Assembly: GCA_017533825.1 (NCBI GenBank)
Contig: JAFWIE010000016.1
Location: 1 to 59,465, forward strand
DNA: 59,465 nucleotides
Source: Atopobiaceae bacterium
GTDB taxonomy: Bacteria; Actinomycetota; Coriobacteriia; Coriobacteriales; Atopobiaceae
Direction of reading: 5' to 3'
In this document: in pieces, positions 17,091 through 26,355 of the stretch
How the letters are laid out: every line of letters begins with the position of its first letter
How positions within the stretch are numbered: the stretch's first letter is position 1
Translations under genes and position numbers: made by a program
The notes under the pieces: model-generated
The model's database searches: none
Told to the model about the DNA's origin: nothing
What the model saw: only the letters and a program-made list of their open reading frames with translations

Positions 17091-19042
17091 TTAGGCAATG
17101 TGCCGCCTACTCCGCTTCACCACAAGACACACAACCACCGAGATCGCAGACACAGTGCTTCCCACCACGAGACCCCTTGGCACAAAGGAAAGCTCAACGT
17201 GGTTCAATCCGGTACACACCGGTATTGCCATGAGCGCACCACCATATGCCTGCTCGACATTCGCAGCTCGCCCGTTTACCGTTACCGACCAACCGGATTC
17301 GTTTGGTAAGCTCACCAGGAGATAACCATCTTCGTCGGACTCATAGTCAAGCACGACATGTCCCGCCGAACTCTGCGCCACCTGTGCCTAGCGCATGGCA
17401 AGCTCACCACGCGCTTGCGCCTTCCGCGTCCCTTCCGGACGAAGCTCACATACGTCATCGGCATCCACGGACATGAGACCAACATCCACATATCCTGCCG
17501 GACACTCATCACTAGAGACATAACGGACCCCCAGTATGGAATCCATCACGGGGATTGCATCGGTATAGCTAACCGAGAATTCGTTCTCCCTGCTATAGCC
17601 CATACGCTCCAGGAACGCCACCGCACGGCCATTCTGGGAAGAGCAGTACGTAGAGAGGGCATTGTAGCCAAACGCCATGTCCTCGTTACGTGCAGCATAG
17701 CCAACCCGAGAATACGTCTTGTCGGCACGACACCAAGTCGAATCAAACCGCTTGAGTTCCATGGCCTGGCTACGCGACTGCTTGACGGCATCATCAACGG
17801 AGGATTGCGTCGGACCAACATACAGAGTCCCGACGCACACGAGACACGACCACGCGAGCTCCCCACATACAAGCAAACAGAACAAGGCACAACAAACACT
17901 CCCGACCACTGTTCCCCGACGCTTCAAGACAAACAACAGGCATGCCACACCGCAAAGGACACACGCACCAGTAATCACCACGCCATGCGCGTAGTCGTAC
18001 GAGCACAGCACGTATACCATCGCCGTCCACAGGCATGCGCCACACCCACCTGCCACCAGCACCCACGGACGCGCCACCTTATCCTGAAGCGCACGGAACA
18101 CCCATGCACCTGCCCACACAAGACAGAAGACAAACAGCCAGGACATGCGATTGTAGAAGCCCATCGTCGGTCAAAAGCCGCTCCATGCGAGCTGCAATCC
18201 CGCATTCTGGGTTCCCAACATCAGGAACACAGCAGAGAGCACCGACGTCACCCGCACGCGCAGCGGCACACTACGTACGAACGGCAGCGCAAACAGCAAT
18301 ACGAGCAGCAAAGTCCCGGCAATCAGCTGGGGACGCGCATCACGTTGCCAGCCAAAGATCACCGTTCCCGAAAGCACTTCCCTCCATGCGGCATCAACGG
18401 TCATGGGCGCCGTCGCCGGCGCATTCGTTCCGAGCATTTGCAACACCGTGGGTAAGAATGTAACGGCAGAGAGCGCAAGTCCCGTAGCCACGCATACCAC
18501 CAGCAGTCCGAAGCATCTCAACACCAGGCGTGCCTCCACACCGTGCGCCGTTGCAGCTATCGCTTCCATCGCAAAAAACAGGAACAGGAAGGCGAGCAGC
18601 ATGTATGCCGTATACCAACATGTCACGACCGCGTAGGCAATCGTTGCCACAAGCGGGGTGCATCGCCGGTCGCGTATGAGCACGTGCACGGACCAAGCCA
18701 ACAGCGGCAATAAAACGAGCGCGTCGAGCCACTGCGGATTTCTCATCTGGGTAATGGTCCACGTCGAGCAAGTGAAACACATGGCCAAGGCAAACGCTAG
18801 CGTGCGCCACAGCCCAAACCGACGCCTGAGGTACCATGCCATCGTTGAACACATGCACCCCAGCTTGAGCGCCGTTGCCACGAACACAAAGAGCGCGTGA
18901 TGCGGTCGCCGCCAAAAAACGGCAACAAGAGGTTCACGGGGCTTGCCAAGTAGTACGAGTATATGCCCCACGCATTGGTCCCCATTCCTGTATTTGGGTT
19001 GTACAGCACCGACGCCTCGCCACTCAGCACACGCTTATTCAC
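17091..19042 (-). pseudogene. YfhO-like GT-C membrane glycosyltransferase, degraded
   Basis: The translated pieces read in order as a YfhO-family polytopic membrane protein. The N-terminal part is VLSGEASVLYNPNTGMGTNAWGIYSYYLASPVNLLLPFFGG, followed by multiple hydrophobic segments and a C-terminal extracellular end (LLVSLPNESGWSVTVNG). The gene is broken three times: a frameshift near 18890-18920, next to an A6 run at 18914-18919, an in-frame TGA at 18171-18173 (after LAWSGF) and an in-frame TAG at 17388-17390. The start (GTG 19042) overlaps the previous stop by four nt and the usual N-terminus is short or missing. YfhO proteins transfer undecaprenyl-phosphate-linked sugars to surface polymers in concert with a CsbB/GtrB-type enzyme, and the upstream gene is exactly that type. 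Confidence 0.8.
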
Positions 19043-20036
19043 GAACGCATCTCCCTTGATTCGGTGTCGCCCTCGCGACTGGGGATATCGCTCGTCTCCC
19101 GCACGATGTACGGCGGACGAGCCTTCGTCTCCAGATACGTCTTCCCTAAATACTGGCCCAGAATCCCCAATACCAGCAGATTGAGCCCGCCCAAAAGCAG
19201 TATGACGCTCATCATGGACGGCCAGCCGGCAACCGGATCACCAAAGAGCAAGGCGCGTATGACTACCACCACCAAAAATACCAGTGCCACGAAGCTAAAC
19301 ACCGCACCAAGCACCGAGGCAAACGCCAATGGTGCCGTAGAAAAACCCCACAATACCGTCAACCGAGTATCGAGCGAGGCTCCAGAAGCTCCACTTAGTG
19401 CTGCCTGCGACACGATTGACGTTCTCGTATTCAATCCAACAGGTCTCGAATCCTACCCAGCTGAAGATTCCCTTGCTAAAGCGGTTGTACTCCCCCAAGC
19501 TCAGCACGGCATCCACCATACGCCTCCGCATAAGGCGATAATCGCGTGCCCCATCCACGAACTCCGCCTCGGACAAGCGATTGATAATGCGATAGAACAG
19601 CCGGGCGAAGAACGAGCGCACAAGTGACTCCCCTACACGCGTGATGCGCCGCGTCGCCACACAATCATACCGATCGTTGTTTCTGAGGATTGAAAGCATC
19701 TTTGGAAGCAACGAGGGAGGGTCTTGCATGTCGGCATCCATAGTGGTTACGTAGTCTCCGCGTGCCATACGCAGCCCAGCCAACATGCTCGCTTCCTTGC
19801 CGAAATTGCGTGAACGAGGTCCATCGCACGTCGAAACATTTCCACGGCGCACCTTGGAGCGAACGCATGACCTCGAGGGTGCCATCCGCGGAACCGTCAT
19901 CCACCAAGATGAGCTCAAAGGTGAGCCGCTCATCCTCCTCGCTCATCTCACGCGCCACACGATCAAGCTCCTTCGCAAACAGCGGAAGGCTTTCTTCCTC
20001 ATTGAAGCATGGCACGATAATCGAAATCTGCGGCAT
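19039..20036 (-). pseudogene. CsbB/GtrB-type family 2 glycosyltransferase, two frameshifts
   Basis: The product is read across three frames. Frame one holds the N-terminal GT-A part (ISIIVPCFNEEESLPLF, LILVDDGSADGT). Frame two holds RNFGKEASMLAGL, the DADMQDPP metal/acceptor motif and GARDYRLM. Frame three ends with two membrane helices and GILGQYLGKTYLETKARPPY. The first shift lies near 19820-19835. The second is an extra base in the A5 run at 19341-19345: removing one base restores DGIVGFSTAPL. Family members make polyprenyl-phosphate sugars at the membrane for surface decoration. With the neighbouring broken YfhO gene this looks like a lost sugar-decoration module; assembly error at both homopolymers is the alternative. 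Confidence 0.85.
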
Positions 20037-20238
20037 GGCTCAGGCATCCTCTTTGCTGTTGATAGTGATTCGCAACCTAGGTTTCTGCAAAGCGTTTAGT
20101 CCTCGAAACAGTCTAACGCTTTAGCGTGACCCATGCCCCATCGAAGATCGAGTTCGAACCAACCACGGCAGCCCGCTCCAAGACCCGCTCCAAGATGGGC
20201 AAATCTGAGGATGCTGAGGCGCAAGAACAGCCAAGCAC

Positions 20239-22110
20239 TCATCGCGCCATGTTTGCCATGATATTAAGCAAGATGTTCAGAATGCGTGGCAAGCCTCCAC
20301 GATAGTCGGCGTGGTCGAGCGCAGCACTCACCAAGAGGGGGTTGTCCGTTCCGATTACATCGACGTCACAGCTCACGAGGTACTGCACCGTATCCTCCAA
20401 GTCGACGGTCCAACAAAAGACCTTGATGCCTTCATCATGAAGCCGCCTCACAAGGTCGGGGTTGACATTCGACTCCTCGATGGTGACGTTGTCCGTGTAG
20501 GGAATGTCCTCGATCCTACCCTGTGCGACGAACATACAGTACCCTTTTGTTATGGTGGGATCGAGCTCGGCTACACGCATCATGCGGCTCGCATCCTGAC
20601 AAATCACCATTACATTATCGTGCATGCTCGTCTTTTGGATGACCTCCAGAACGTGCTCTTCGAAGTCCTTGTCGCCCTTGCTGCCCTTGAGCTCAACCTG
20701 CACGTTGACGCCGTGCGCCCTGGCGCTCAGGAGCACCTCTTCGAGCGTCGGGATAGTAACGTGCTCGTATATGCCCGGCATCCACTCGCCCATCTCGTAC
20801 TGCGCCAACTCCGCATAGGTGTGTTCACAAATCTCCAGATCGTGACCAGTCACGCGCCCGATGCTCGAGTCGTGGCTGCAGACGATGATGCCATCCGAGG
20901 TCTGGTGCACGTCAAGCTCAATCCACGAGAGGTTCTCGCTGTAGGCAAGCTCGAACGCAGGCATGGTGTTCTCTGGCGCGTTGACGTTGTCTCCGCGATG
21001 TGCACAGACGAGCGGACGGTCAACCGTCTGACCTAAGTACGCATAATGCGTCGCGAGGAAGAAGCCGCTACCGACGAGCACGATTCCCGCGACGGCGGAG
21101 ATGGCCCGCCGTACGGGCCGTGGCACACTCCGCCGTCTGAAGGTCTCGCGCGAGAGCGTGCCGATGGTTTCTGCTTCGTCGAGGTACAGGAAGAAGCACA
21201 CAGCAAGGCCGGCATTGTTCACAGCGGGTATCAACAGACTCTGCAGAAGCTGCCGCAGGGCATAGGTGTAGGTCCCCACCGCCACAGAGCGCGTAACGAT
21301 ACCGCCGGCGCTACTGAACAGCGCGACAAACTCCGATATGTTGATCGTGATGGCAGAGGCTACGCTGTTGATGAGGAAGTTCGTGAGGAGCATCAGAGTG
21401 CCCAGAAACAGCACCGTCTTGAGATAGCGTCCTTTGCCAAGCCGTCTACTCTCGGCGCAACTCGTCATGAAGTCGACGTCTCGAAGCACGAAGATGTTGA
21501 TGGAGAAGATATACACAAGCACCAGACACAAGAGAATGGAATAGAGGATGTTGTACGCGATGTTGTACAGCACGGTGTAGTCGATGGTTTGGTTAACGAA
21601 TCCCGGCACGATGAGCTTGTAGGTCGAGCCCGCCAGCGGCATCACCTTGGAAAGCGGCATCAACACGAGTAGAAACACGACGATGAGCCAGTTCTTGGGA
21701 TACGCCGCCTTGCGACAAGTCCTCAGAGCGGTCGCGAACATGCTGTCGAGGTCGGTTTCGAGCCCGAACTGCCCCATCGAGAACGCGTGCAGCAGTCCGC
21801 TAATCTGGAACAAGGCAATCTGGGTCGCAATGATTTGCTCGGCAAGAAGCACGAGGATAGAAGGCGGATTGAGTATGACGTCACGCAAGTTGGCGGGCGA
21901 GATATAGGTATTGCCGGTCACGAGCATGAGGAGTTTCGTGGTCACCGACGTGAGCACCGTCGTTGCCAGCAGAGAAAAAACGGAGCAGAAGAGGATGAAG
22001 ACGGTGACTACCTTGAAGTTCTGCCGGAACAGCAAGAGCGCATTCTTGAGAAAGAACACCAACTCAGAAAGAATCACTCTCACGCGTTCCCTTGCGCCTC
22101 GTTCATCCAT
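20239..22110 (-). CDS. Membrane-anchored glycerophosphodiester phosphodiesterase
   Basis: The protein has 623 residues. The first half (about 1-335) has six or more membrane segments like the GPDPase membrane domain (for example VVTVFILFCSVFSLLATTVL). The second half is a GDPD TIM barrel beginning at CAHRGDNVNAPENTMPAF, with ELDVHQTSDG and CSHDSSIGRVTG supplying the usual His/Glu/Asp/His residues. It should hydrolyse glycerophosphodiesters, including teichoic-acid or lipid-derived ones, outside the membrane. ATG 22110 is preferred over 22209 because GGGAGG lies 8 nt upstream. It reads away from a long hairpin that separates it from the oxidoreductase operon. Confidence 0.88.
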   Translation of the reverse strand: MDERGARERVRVILSELVFFLKNALLLFRQNFKVVTVFILFCSVFSLLATTVLTSVTTKLLMLVTGNTYISPANLRDVILNPPSILVLLAEQIIATQIALFQISGLLHAFSMGQFGLETDLDSMFATALRTCRKAAYPKNWLIVVFLLVLMPLSKVMPLAGSTYKLIVPGFVNQTIDYTVLYNIAYNILYSILLCLVLVYIFSINIFVLRDVDFMTSCAESRRLGKGRYLKTVLFLGTLMLLTNFLINSVASAITINISEFVALFSSAGGIVTRSVAVGTYTYALRQLLQSLLIPAVNNAGLAVCFFLYLDEAETIGTLSRETFRRRSVPRPVRRAISAVAGIVLVGSGFFLATHYAYLGQTVDRPLVCAHRGDNVNAPENTMPAFELAYSENLSWIELDVHQTSDGIIVCSHDSSIGRVTGHDLEICEHTYAELAQYEMGEWMPGIYEHVTIPTLEEVLLSARAHGVNVQVELKGSKGDKDFEEHVLEVIQKTSMHDNVMVICQDASRMMRVAELDPTITKGYCMFVAQGRIEDIPYTDNVTIEESNVNPDLVRRLHDEGIKVFCWTVDLEDTVQYLVSCDVDVIGTDNPLLVSAALDHADYRGGLPRILNILLNIMANMAR

Positions 22111-22165
22111 AGCGTCATCCTCCCGGCATGATGGCAAGCAAGGACATTGTACGCTTTGGGAGCAC

Positions 22166-22253
22166 AAGAGAGGCAACCCCTCGTGGCACACGCTCGATAC
22201 CGCGGACATTCCCGGTCGCGCAGCTTGTTGCCATGAGGGGTTGCCCCTCTCTT
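22166..22253 (-). terminator. Long hairpin after the 2-oxoacid oxidoreductase operon
   Basis: Arms 22166-22188 and 22229-22253 pair over about 23 bp with one 2-nt bulge and one mismatch. They contain GGCAACCCCTC and GAGGGGTTGCC around a loop of about 40 nt. The hairpin lies just past the gamma-subunit stop in the direction of transcription. There is no U-tract, so termination is inferred from position. Confidence 0.5.
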
Positions 22254-22269
22254 GGACCTCTATGAGCCG

Positions 22270-22830
22270 TTACGCGTCTGCGCCAAGGGCAAAGGCACGC
22301 AGGTTGGGCTCGAGCAGGTGCTGGCGCTTGGGCGGCACGCACTTGGCGATGGCCGCCTCGGCAACCTCGCGCGTGCAGAAGTGGGTCTGTGCCCAAAGCT
22401 TACCCAGGCAGATGATGTTTGCCAAACCCTTGAGGCCCTCCTCCTCGGCCAGCTCGGTGGCCTTGAAGGCGATGACCGTCACGTCGTCGGCCAGCTCCAC
22501 GCCATCGGTGCCGTTCATGGCAAGCGTCGTGTCCACCACGACGGTGCCACCAGGTTGCACGGAGGCAGCAAACTTCTCAACGCTCGGCTGGTTCATGGCA
22601 ATGAGCGCCGTGGGCTTGGTGATGAAGGGCGTGCCGATGGCATCGTCAGAGAGCGAGACGCTGCAGTTTGCGGTGCCGCCACGCATCTCGGGACCGTAGC
22701 TCGGCATCCACGACACCTGACGACCGTCGATGAGGCCGCAGTTGGCCATGACCTTGCCGGCAAAGAGCAGGCCTTGTCCGCCAAAGCCCGAGAGCACGCA
22801 GAGAAGCTCGTGGTTGAATTCCTCGGCCAT
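22270..22830 (-). CDS. 2-oxoacid:ferredoxin oxidoreductase, gamma subunit
   Basis: This 186-residue subunit opens with ELLCVLSGFGGQGLLFAGKV, the glycine-rich signature of the gamma (PorG/KorC/VorA-type) subunit, and contains SYGPEMRGGTANCSV. It belongs to a complex that oxidatively decarboxylates a 2-oxoacid to the acyl-CoA with ferredoxin as electron acceptor, a cytoplasmic, oxygen-sensitive reaction. It is the last gene of four in the order ferredoxin, alpha, beta, gamma, two nt after the beta stop. The order and the VorB-like alpha suggest a branched-chain 2-oxoacid or general 2-oxoacid substrate; sequence alone does not decide between them. Confidence 0.9.
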   Translation of the reverse strand: MAEEFNHELLCVLSGFGGQGLLFAGKVMANCGLIDGRQVSWMPSYGPEMRGGTANCSVSLSDDAIGTPFITKPTALIAMNQPSVEKFAASVQPGGTVVVDTTLAMNGTDGVELADDVTVIAFKATELAEEEGLKGLANIICLGKLWAQTHFCTREVAEAAIAKCVPPKRQHLLEPNLRAFALGADA

Positions 22831-22832
22831 GG

Positions 22833-23729
22833 CTAGGCCTCCTTTCCCTGTTGCGCGATGGGGCAGTCCTTGGCGCGGTCAAGCGCGGCCTCGGCGGCAT
22901 TCGCAAAGCCGTCAGCCACGACATCCTTGTACACGCCGAGCGGATAGTAGGGCAGCATGTTGTCGCGCAGCCACTGGAAGGCGTCGAGCGGCGTCATGCC
23001 CCAGTTGGTCGGGCAGGTGGCGACAACCTCGACGAGCGAGTAGCCGATGCCATCGATCTGGTTCTGGAACGCCTTCTTGATGGCCTTCTTGGCCTGCAGG
23101 ATGTGCTGACGGGTGTCGCAGGTAACGCGCTCCACGTAGGCGACGCCATCGAGCGTGGAGACCATCTCGGCGATGCGCACGGGGTAGCCCACCTTGGACA
23201 CGTCACGACCATACGGCGAGGTCTGCGTCACCTGGTTGGGCAGCGACGTGGGCGCCATTTGGCCACCGGTCATGCCATAGATGGCGTTGTTGATGAAGAT
23301 GACGGTGATCTTCTCGCCACGCGTGGCAGCGTGGACCGTCTCGGCCGTGCCGATGGAGGCGAGGTCGCCGTCGCCCTGGTAGGCAAAGACCACGTTCTCG
23401 GGGTGGACGCGCTTGACGCCGGTGGCCACCGCGGGCGCGCGGCCATGCGAGGCCTCGATCATGTCGCAGTTCATGAAGTCATACATCATGACGGAGCAAC
23501 CCACGGGCGCGATGCCCACGGTCTTGCCCTCGATGCCCAGCTCGTCGATGCACTCGGCGACCAGACGGTTGACGATGCCGTGCGTGCAGCCCGGGCAATA
23601 GTTGAAGATGGCATCGGTAAGCGCATGCGGACGAGCGGCCTTGATGGTCTCGCCCTCAGCGATCTGCGAGCCGATGCGCTCCTGCTGGTAGTCGGGAAGC
23701 GTGACGGGGCCAAAATTGGGCTTTGCCAT
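22833..23729 (-). CDS. 2-oxoacid:ferredoxin oxidoreductase, beta (TPP-binding) subunit
   Basis: The product has 298 residues. FNYCPGCTHGI near residue 43, APVGCSVMMYDFMNCD, and the thiamine-diphosphate motif YQGDGDLASIG...NNAIYGMTGGQ are typical of the TPP-binding beta subunit. ATG 23729 (MAKPNFGPV) is chosen over an upstream start at 23927 because GGGGTGA lies 5-6 nt before it and the longer version would overlap the alpha gene. The start sits next to the alpha stop (23731), indicating translational coupling. Confidence 0.92.
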   Translation of the reverse strand: MAKPNFGPVTLPDYQQERIGSQIAEGETIKAARPHALTDAIFNYCPGCTHGIVNRLVAECIDELGIEGKTVGIAPVGCSVMMYDFMNCDMIEASHGRAPAVATGVKRVHPENVVFAYQGDGDLASIGTAETVHAATRGEKITVIFINNAIYGMTGGQMAPTSLPNQVTQTSPYGRDVSKVGYPVRIAEMVSTLDGVAYVERVTCDTRQHILQAKKAIKKAFQNQIDGIGYSLVEVVATCPTNWGMTPLDAFQWLRDNMLPYYPLGVYKDVVADGFANAAEAALDRAKDCPIAQQGKEA

Positions 23730-23730
23730 G

Positions 23731-24903
23731 CTACTCACCCCTTTCGTAGGCGCTCTTGCGATGCTGCTGATGCGGGAGCAGCGAACCCACGGCGCCCGGC
23801 TCGGCGGACTGCTGGACCTTCTCGCCGGCAGCCACGGTCTCGATGGCCGCGAGGACCTCCTCGGGCGTGGGAAGCACACCGCCGGTGCGGCCAAAGAAGT
23901 CGACCGAAGCGCGACCGTTGACGGCAAGCTTCACGTCCTGCACCATCTGGCCCATGTTGAGCTCGACGGAGAGGAACTTGCTCGCGCCGCCTGCAATCAC
24001 CTGGTCGATGGCCTTGGTCGGGAACGGCCACAGCGTGATGGGACGCAGCAGGCCGCACTTGATGCCCTTGGCACGCGCCTCGCGAACGGCGGTGCGGGCC
24101 ACGCGGCTCGCGGCACCAAACGCCACGACCACGATCTCGGCGTCATCGCACTCCATGAGCTCCTGACGCTGGTGCTTCTCCTGAATCTCGGCGTAACGCT
24201 CAAAGCGCTCGAAGTTCGTCTGCTCGAGCTTCTCGGGCGAGAGGTACAGCGAGTTGATGACGTTGTGCGAACGCTCGCCCTTATGACCGGAGGTCGCCCA
24301 CGGCTTGGCGGGCAGCGACTCGGGATCGCGCTCGGGCGGCAGCAGTACCGGCTCCATCATCTGGCCGATCATGCCGTCGGCAAGAATCATCGTGGGCGTG
24401 CGATACTCGTCCGCAAGGTCGAACGCGTCGTAGATGAGGTCGGCCATCTCCTGCACCGTGGAGGGCGCGAGCACTGGCATGTAGAAGTCCCCATGGCCGA
24501 GGGCACGCGTGGCCTGGAAGTAGTCGGACTGCGAGGGCTGAATGCCACCGAGGCCAGGGCCGCCACGCTCGACGTTGACAATGACGCCGGGGCAGTCGGC
24601 GCCGGCCATGTAGCTCACGCCCTCGCCCTTGAGCGAGACGCCGGGCGAGCTGGAGCTGGTCATGACGCGCGCGCCTGCGGCCGCGGCGCCATACACCATG
24701 TTGATGGCCGCGATCTCCGACTCGGCCTGCAGGAAGGTGCCGCCGATGAGCGGGAGCTTCTTTGCCATGTAGGCAGCGAGCTCGGTCTGCGGCGTGATGG
24801 GATAGCCAAAGAAGAAGCGGCAGCCAGCGCGCATGGCCGCCTCGGCCAGCACCTCGTTGCCCTTCATGAGGACGCGCTCTTGGGCCTTGTTGTTCTCTGC
24901 CAT
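23731..24903 (-). CDS. vorB: 2-oxoacid:ferredoxin oxidoreductase, alpha subunit (VorB-like)
   Basis: This 390-residue alpha subunit has the N-terminal FFFGYPITPQTELAAYM motif, EIAAINMVYGAAAAGARVMTSSSSPGVSL, and a C-terminal region with ILADGMIGQMMEPV and LLRPITLWPFP. It is the KorA/VorB type in length and motifs. Its start ATG directly follows the ferredoxin stop codon. The enzyme would feed acyl-CoA and reduced ferredoxin into fermentation or run reductively for amino-acid synthesis. The symbol is given by family resemblance; 2-oxoglutarate as substrate is the alternative. Confidence 0.88.
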   Translation of the reverse strand: MAENNKAQERVLMKGNEVLAEAAMRAGCRFFFGYPITPQTELAAYMAKKLPLIGGTFLQAESEIAAINMVYGAAAAGARVMTSSSSPGVSLKGEGVSYMAGADCPGVIVNVERGGPGLGGIQPSQSDYFQATRALGHGDFYMPVLAPSTVQEMADLIYDAFDLADEYRTPTMILADGMIGQMMEPVLLPPERDPESLPAKPWATSGHKGERSHNVINSLYLSPEKLEQTNFERFERYAEIQEKHQRQELMECDDAEIVVVAFGAASRVARTAVREARAKGIKCGLLRPITLWPFPTKAIDQVIAGGASKFLSVELNMGQMVQDVKLAVNGRASVDFFGRTGGVLPTPEEVLAAIETVAAGEKVQQSAEPGAVGSLLPHQQHRKSAYERGE

Positions 24904-25107
24904 TTACTTCACCACCGTAATCGCGACGTCAGGACAGGTGATGTAGCACGATGAGCAGCCGATGCATCCGTCCTTTACCTGTTTTGCGGGATGATAGCCC
25001 TTTGGCGTGATGCGCTCGGTATCCAGCGCAAGCACCCCTTTGGGGCAGGCGGCGACGCACAGTCCGCATCCCTTGCAGTGCACGTCGTCAACGATGATTC
25101 GTGCCAT
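24904..25107 (-). CDS. 2-oxoacid:ferredoxin oxidoreductase, 2[4Fe-4S] delta subunit
   Basis: This 67-residue ferredoxin has two classic cluster motifs, CKGCGLCVAACPKG (from residue 11) and CIGCSSCYITCP (from residue 48). It is the first gene of the four-gene operon, preceded by a very strong GAGGGAGGGAG ribosome binding site and a TATAAT box, and passes electrons from the catalytic subunits to external ferredoxin. Confidence 0.93.
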   Translation of the reverse strand: MARIIVDDVHCKGCGLCVAACPKGVLALDTERITPKGYHPAKQVKDGCIGCSSCYITCPDVAITVVK

Positions 25108-25147
25108 TCTCCCTCCCTCTCTCTCCTAGGGGTATTGGCAAACTGCC

Positions 25148-25153
25148 ATTATA
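25148..25153 (-). promoter_or_regulatory. -10 box of the oxidoreductase operon
   Basis: A perfect TATAAT on the minus strand about 40 nt upstream of the ferredoxin start. No convincing -35 hexamer is visible at 16-18 nt (CCTTTG at 17 nt), so an activator or an extended element may be used. Confidence 0.45.
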
Positions 25154-25300
25154 GGTCTTGTTCTCGCATGCAAAGGAATGTTAACAAAAGGCGCGCGTTC
25201 GCGATGGCACACGCCCATGCTCACGCGGGGATCATCCCTTTTCGCGTGGGAATACCTTCAGGGTTATTCTCTGGTTGTCCAAAGGAGACGAAAGGGGCCA

Positions 25301-25330
25301 CCCCTTCTGCAAACTCTTCTGCAGAAGGGG
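25301..25330 (-). terminator. 11-bp perfect hairpin after the 5'-nucleotidase remnant
   Basis: CCCCTTCTGCA (25301-25311) pairs with TGCAGAAGGGG (25320-25330) around an 8-nt loop, 33 nt past the stop of the degraded surface gene. There is no U-tract. The remaining bases of 25108-25362 hold only the oxidoreductase promoter region. Confidence 0.45.
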
Positions 25331-25362
25331 CGGCCCGGCGCATAAGCCCTGCGGACAAGCAA

Positions 25363-26347
25363 TCAACCAGAGAGCAAGCCAAAGAGCCAGCCGAAGAGGC
25401 TGTGGTCCGAGGTGTCGGGCAGCGGGCTGCGCGTGGACGTCGTCGTGGTCGTACGCGTAGTCGGCGTCGTGGGTTTGGTGGGATTCGTAGGCGTCGTGGG
25501 CGTGGTGGGATTGTCGTCCTTCTCCCACTGAGCCACGAACGTGTGGTCACCCACTACGTGTAGGAGTCACCCGGGTAATACTCCGAGCCCTTCCAGTAGA
25601 GGAACGTGTACCCTTCGCGCGTCGGTTTGTCGCGGATGGTGATGACTTCTCCAGAACAGGACTCGGTTTCCGTTAGGCCCCGTGAGACCCCCTGCCACAA
25701 CGTACACTTCGCGGTCAGCATGCCGCCGATTTCGGACAGCCGAGCAGGGGGTACCGCTCATGTAAAAAGGGGCCGAGCAACGACGGGTCCCCTGACTACA
25801 CGCCCACGATAGCGATGCGACCCTGCGGCTCGGCGTACTCATCGGGCACCGTATGGTCGCAAGCTGGCCGAAAGGTACGGGAACGATGCCTGCTTTTCGT
25901 TGGCGACAAGCGCATCCACCCCCCAGTCGAACTCGTGGTTACCCACGGCCATGAGCTCATAGCCACATGAGTTCATGAAGGCAATGGCGGGCGCGCCCAA
26001 TGTGGTATCCACGAGCGGGGTACCCTGCGTGGCGTCACCCGCGTCCACAAGCACCACCTCATAGCCCTTCGCTTCCCAGTCGGCCTTGAGGGCTGCGACT
26101 GTCGCCATGGAGAAGTTGCCCTCCAGCTCGTCGCTGGACTTCACCTCCACGTCGTGCCCGTGGGTGTCGTTGGTATGGATGATGGCAAGAAGCGGCGTCG
26201 CGACGGTGCCTCGAGCCATCGTCGCATCCTCCCCTGCCTGATCTGCAGCCTGCGAGCAGGCGGCCAACGCCGCAGTGCGCTGAATAGGCCGATGCCCCTC
26301 AGAAAGTTCCTGCGCGTGACGTGCGTACGCGGTTTCGAGTCATGCAT
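25363..26347 (-). pseudogene. Tat-exported surface 5'-nucleotidase with InlB-type repeat, collapsed
   Basis: ATG 26347 (AGGGAG five nt upstream) opens a Tat signal with TRRNFLRG. A frameshift near 26277 follows, then the lipobox-like AALAACSQ and a metallophosphatase N-terminus with HTNDTHGH, DAGDATQGTP and GNHEFDWG. Near 25862 the frame jumps from FPYLSAS straight into DEYAEPQGRIAIVGV, which resembles the very end of the 5'-nucleotidase C-terminal domain, so the middle of the enzyme is deleted. A stop follows. The remains of an InlB-like repeat (REGYTFLYWKGSEYYPGDSYT) are broken by a TAG/frameshift near 25558 before VGDHTFVAQW, a Thr/Pro linker and LPDTS with a short hydrophobic end. It lies 8 nt after the esterase gene, so once in the same operon. 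Confidence 0.8.
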
Positions 26348-26355
26348 GATGCTCC

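Noticed and set aside
20130..20190. tRNA-like GGTTCGAAC on the minus strand
   Set aside because: The bases flanking the would-be T-loop do not pair, and no anticodon or acceptor stem can be drawn.
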